Below, piece after piece: positions 5,476-7,006 of a stretch of DNA of 7,006 bases. Where the stretch lies: the NCBI GenBank assembly GCA_030619095.1, contig JAUXCB010000076.1, positions 1 through 7,006 of the forward strand. Reading direction: 5' to 3'. The position numbers and the translations under genes were made by a program. The notes under the pieces were generated by a model. That model saw nothing but the letters and a program-made list of their open reading frames with translations. It had not been told where the DNA came from and ran no database searches. How positions within the stretch are numbered: the first letter of the stretch is position 1; every line of letters begins with the position of its first letter. This DNA is from Verrucomicrobiota bacterium. GTDB taxonomy: Bacteria; Verrucomicrobiota; Kiritimatiellia; Kiritimatiellales; Tichowtungiaceae.

Positions 5476-5972
5476 GCCGACCCCTCTGGGCGCCATGGAG
5501 AGTTGAATACATTCGCGGAGAGAAAGAAGAAGGCTGTTTTCTCTGTCGAATGTTTGCAGAAAGCACGGATCGGGAAAACCTGATTCTTCTGCGCGGGGAA
5601 TTCTGTGCCGTTCTCATGAACCGCTTTCCCTATAATAGCGGGCACCTGATGATTGCGCCCTATCGCCATATTGCAGGGATCGACGAGCTCACACCCGATG
5701 AGTCGATCGAAATGGATCTGCTCACCGCCCGGTCGATTTCTGTGCTACGCGAGGTGATGGATCCGCAGGGCTTCAATGTCGGCATCAATCTTGGGCAGGC
5801 CGCAGGCGCGGGACTTGAGGATCATCTTCACCGGCATCTAGTGCCGCGCTGGGTTGGCGACACCAACTTTATGCCGGTCATGAGCGACACGCGTGTCGTT
5901 CCGGAAGCCCTTCTAGAAACCTACGATCTTCTCGTCACCAACGTAGAAGCTGGGCGATCAGCCCCTGGCTGA
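5472..5972 (+). CDS. HIT-family protein, diadenosine polyphosphate phosphorylase/hydrolase type
   Basis: HIT proteins of this subgroup cleave nucleoside phosphate bonds, typically diadenosine tetraphosphate, through a nucleotidyl-histidine intermediate in the cytosol. The 166-residue product starts with PLWAPWRVEYI, the N-terminal signature of the Ap4A phosphorylase-like branch. It has a zinc-type CFLC (Cys22, Cys25) with His66 in RHIAGI as a likely further ligand. The nucleotide-binding region FNVGINLGQAAGAG (101-114) precedes the histidine triad HLHRH (118-122), followed by LVPRW. The middle His120 is the expected nucleophile. ATG 5472 has a good ribosome site, GGGAGG (5460-5465). The start lies directly after an inverted repeat array and overlaps the stop of a possible leader ORF. 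The gene converges on birA with 9 bases between stops. Exact substrate (Ap4A, Ap3A or nucleoside phosphoramidates) cannot be read from the sequence. Confidence 0.92.
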   Translation: MSRPLWAPWRVEYIRGEKEEGCFLCRMFAESTDRENLILLRGEFCAVLMNRFPYNSGHLMIAPYRHIAGIDELTPDESIEMDLLTARSISVLREVMDPQGFNVGINLGQAAGAGLEDHLHRHLVPRWVGDTNFMPVMSDTRVVPEALLETYDLLVTNVEAGRSAPG

Positions 5973-5981
5973 AAATCCTTT

Positions 5982-6701
5982 TCATCCAACGGAAAGATCT
6001 CCTGCCCAAACGGAAGAAACCGTCCCATCTCCAGACTTCAGAAGAAGTTCGCCGTCTTCACCAAAGCCCGCTAGCAGGCCGGTTCGCTCAACATCGCCAT
6101 CGTGAACGGTCACAGTTTTTCCGATAGTTGGAACATTTTGTTCCCATGGCTTCCGAACGCCTGGAAAACCGCCCAGCTCCCATTCGCCGAGCCGAACCGA
6201 AAGAAACGGCAGGAGCTTCTTAAGAAATTCATCGAGATTTCGGTGCCTGCCGGTCTCGATCAGCACCGATGTGGCGGGCTGGTCAATATGCCCGGCAGAC
6301 TCCATGTTCACGTTCAGTCCGACCCCAATAATAATTCCCTCCGGAATACCTTCAGAGAGAATCCCGCAAATCTTCTTTCCGCCGACAAGCACATCGTTCG
6401 GCCACTTAAGAACAGCACGTACGCCTTCAGCTTTGAGCAGTTCCGTCACGGCAACGGCCGCAGCCATTGCGGCGGCAGGCAACTTCCTCGGCTCGGCATT
6501 CCCTCGCAAAAGGATAGAAAAGGTTAAATTCTCATTGGGCGCAGCCAACCAATGGCGATCCAAACGACCCCGTCCCTGCGTCTGTTCACGGGCCGCAACC
6601 ACCGTGCAGGACGGTAATTCCGGCTCCATCTTCAGCCTCTCCTTCAGGAATGTATTGGTGGAGGGAAGACGCTCAACCCATTGAAGTTGAAAATCAGTCA
6701 T
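5982..6701 (-). CDS. birA: Biotin--[acetyl-CoA carboxylase] ligase, single-function form
   Basis: The enzyme makes biotinyl-5'-AMP from biotin and ATP and transfers biotin to a lysine of carrier domains in carboxylases and decarboxylases. Visible motifs are STN (14-16), the biotinyl-AMP-binding loop QTQGRGRLDRHW (40-51), and KWPNDVLVGGKKICGIL (99-115) with the catalytic-site Lys99. GVGLNVN (126-132) and a small C-terminal beta domain (about 190-239) follow. At 239 residues it lacks the N-terminal DNA-binding domain of bifunctional BirA. It therefore should not repress biotin genes, being a group I ligase. ATG 6701 gives the expected N-terminus, and no strong Shine-Dalgarno is evident. It is divergent from an oadG-like gene whose complex needs a biotinylated subunit, a plausible substrate. 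Confidence 0.94.
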   Translation of the reverse strand: MTDFQLQWVERLPSTNTFLKERLKMEPELPSCTVVAAREQTQGRGRLDRHWLAAPNENLTFSILLRGNAEPRKLPAAAMAAAVAVTELLKAEGVRAVLKWPNDVLVGGKKICGILSEGIPEGIIIGVGLNVNMESAGHIDQPATSVLIETGRHRNLDEFLKKLLPFLSVRLGEWELGGFPGVRKPWEQNVPTIGKTVTVHDGDVERTGLLAGFGEDGELLLKSGDGTVSSVWAGDLSVG

Positions 6702-6799
6702 AGTTGATGCAATATTTTGCCTGTTTTAGCTCGCCCTATGGGAAGTGTTTCCGTAGAAAGCAGACTATTTTACAGGTCAGCTGAAAAAAAGGAAGTATT
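6702..6799. promoter_or_regulatory. Divergent intergenic region birA / oadG-like gene
   Basis: These 98 bases must hold start signals for both divergent genes unless birA or oadG is transcribed from elsewhere. They are AT-rich near both ends, but I find no pair of -35 and -10 boxes I would commit to. AAGGAAG (6789-6795) is a clear ribosome site for the + strand gene. I see no riboswitch-like structure and no palindrome long enough to call a biotin-type operator. Confidence 0.4.
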
Positions 6800-7006
6800 A
6801 TGGAACAGGGTCTAGTCTTATTAATCGTGGGAATGGTAACCGTCTTTGGGTTTCTGGTTCTGCTGGTCGCCTCGATGCAGCTTTCCGCTGTATTTTTCAA
6901 AAAATTCGCACATCTCTTCCCGGAAGAGGTTGTTGCGAAGTCTGCGCCGGCCAATCCGGTACAGGCCATTGCAATCGCTCTCGCTGCCATCCGCGCAAAA
7001 CGCGGC
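6800..7006 (+). CDS. OadG-family sodium-pump decarboxylase gamma subunit, 3'-truncated
   Basis: The frame from ATG 6800 stays open for 69 codons to the window edge. It has a good ribosome site, AAGGAAG (6789-6795). The product begins MEQGLVLLIVGMVTVFGFLV, a single membrane segment (about residues 4-29) with the GM-x-x-VF-x-FL pattern of OadG-type gamma chains. A soluble linker with Ala and Pro follows, then AIAIALAAIRAKRG, the short helix near the C-terminus seen in this family. Gamma subunits anchor and stabilise Na+-translocating oxaloacetate, methylmalonyl-CoA or related decarboxylases, which couple biotin-dependent decarboxylation to Na+ export. The alpha, biotin-carrier and beta subunits would be expected just beyond the window. 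Which acid is decarboxylated cannot be told. The small size and weak conservation of the family leave some doubt, but the neighbouring biotin ligase supports it. Confidence 0.75.
   Translation, partial: MEQGLVLLIVGMVTVFGFLVLLVASMQLSAVFFKKFAHLFPEEVVAKSAPANPVQAIAIALAAIRAKRG

Noticed and set aside
5959..5971. Terminator between the converging HIT and birA genes (CAGCC/GGCTG stem)
   Set aside because: The stem is only 5 bp with a 3-base loop, overlaps the HIT stop codon, and is not followed by a T-run on either strand.
6736..6990. 84-codon open frame on the - strand
   Set aside because: It is antisense to the oadG-like gene, which has a clear ribosome site and the family's membrane-segment pattern.

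Overview
The window is an ordinary bacterial chromosome segment of housekeeping genes with moderate GC. Genes sit on both strands and are separated by short, repeat-bearing intergenic spacers. Taxonomic placement is an inference from gene types and motif style. Features include an enolase with the SHSDAPIAFQEF form of its conserved loop, eno next to an ftsB/divIC-like gene, a Na+-pump decarboxylase gamma subunit, and spacers full of simple repeats. A Gram-negative anaerobe or facultative anaerobe of the PVC group (for example Kiritimatiellota or Verrucomicrobiota) would fit, but nothing here proves it.

Layout, left half (+ strand): the 3' part of eno ends in a strong intrinsic terminator. A DivIC/FtsB-like division protein follows, with a -10 box almost touching its GTG start. 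Next are thiD (HMP/HMP-P kinase) and, 4 bases later, a small three-helix membrane protein of unknown function. A cluster of overlapping palindromes then precedes tRNA-Thr(CGT), which lies on the - strand with a well-formed promoter of its own.

Layout, middle (- strand): holA (DNA polymerase III delta) is followed by yggS (PLP homeostasis protein). The spacer between them is built of TTCGCGAA-type inverted repeats. About 300 bases between yggS and the tRNA promoter hold no recognisable gene.

Layout, right half: an inverted pair of period-8 tandem arrays (TGGAATAT-like) lies between the divergent holA and a HIT-family nucleotide hydrolase/phosphorylase gene. The predicted hairpin reaches the Shine-Dalgarno of the HIT gene. 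A 50-codon ORF runs through the arrays and its stop overlaps the HIT start codon. The HIT gene converges on birA (biotin-protein ligase without a repressor domain). birA is divergent from the 5' end of an oadG-like gene, which is cut by the window edge. This last pair is functionally coherent, because biotin ligase charges the biotin carrier that such sodium-pump decarboxylases need.

I do not see a defence system, mobile element with a transposase, CRISPR array, or clearly novel multi-gene system. The most interesting material is in the spacers.
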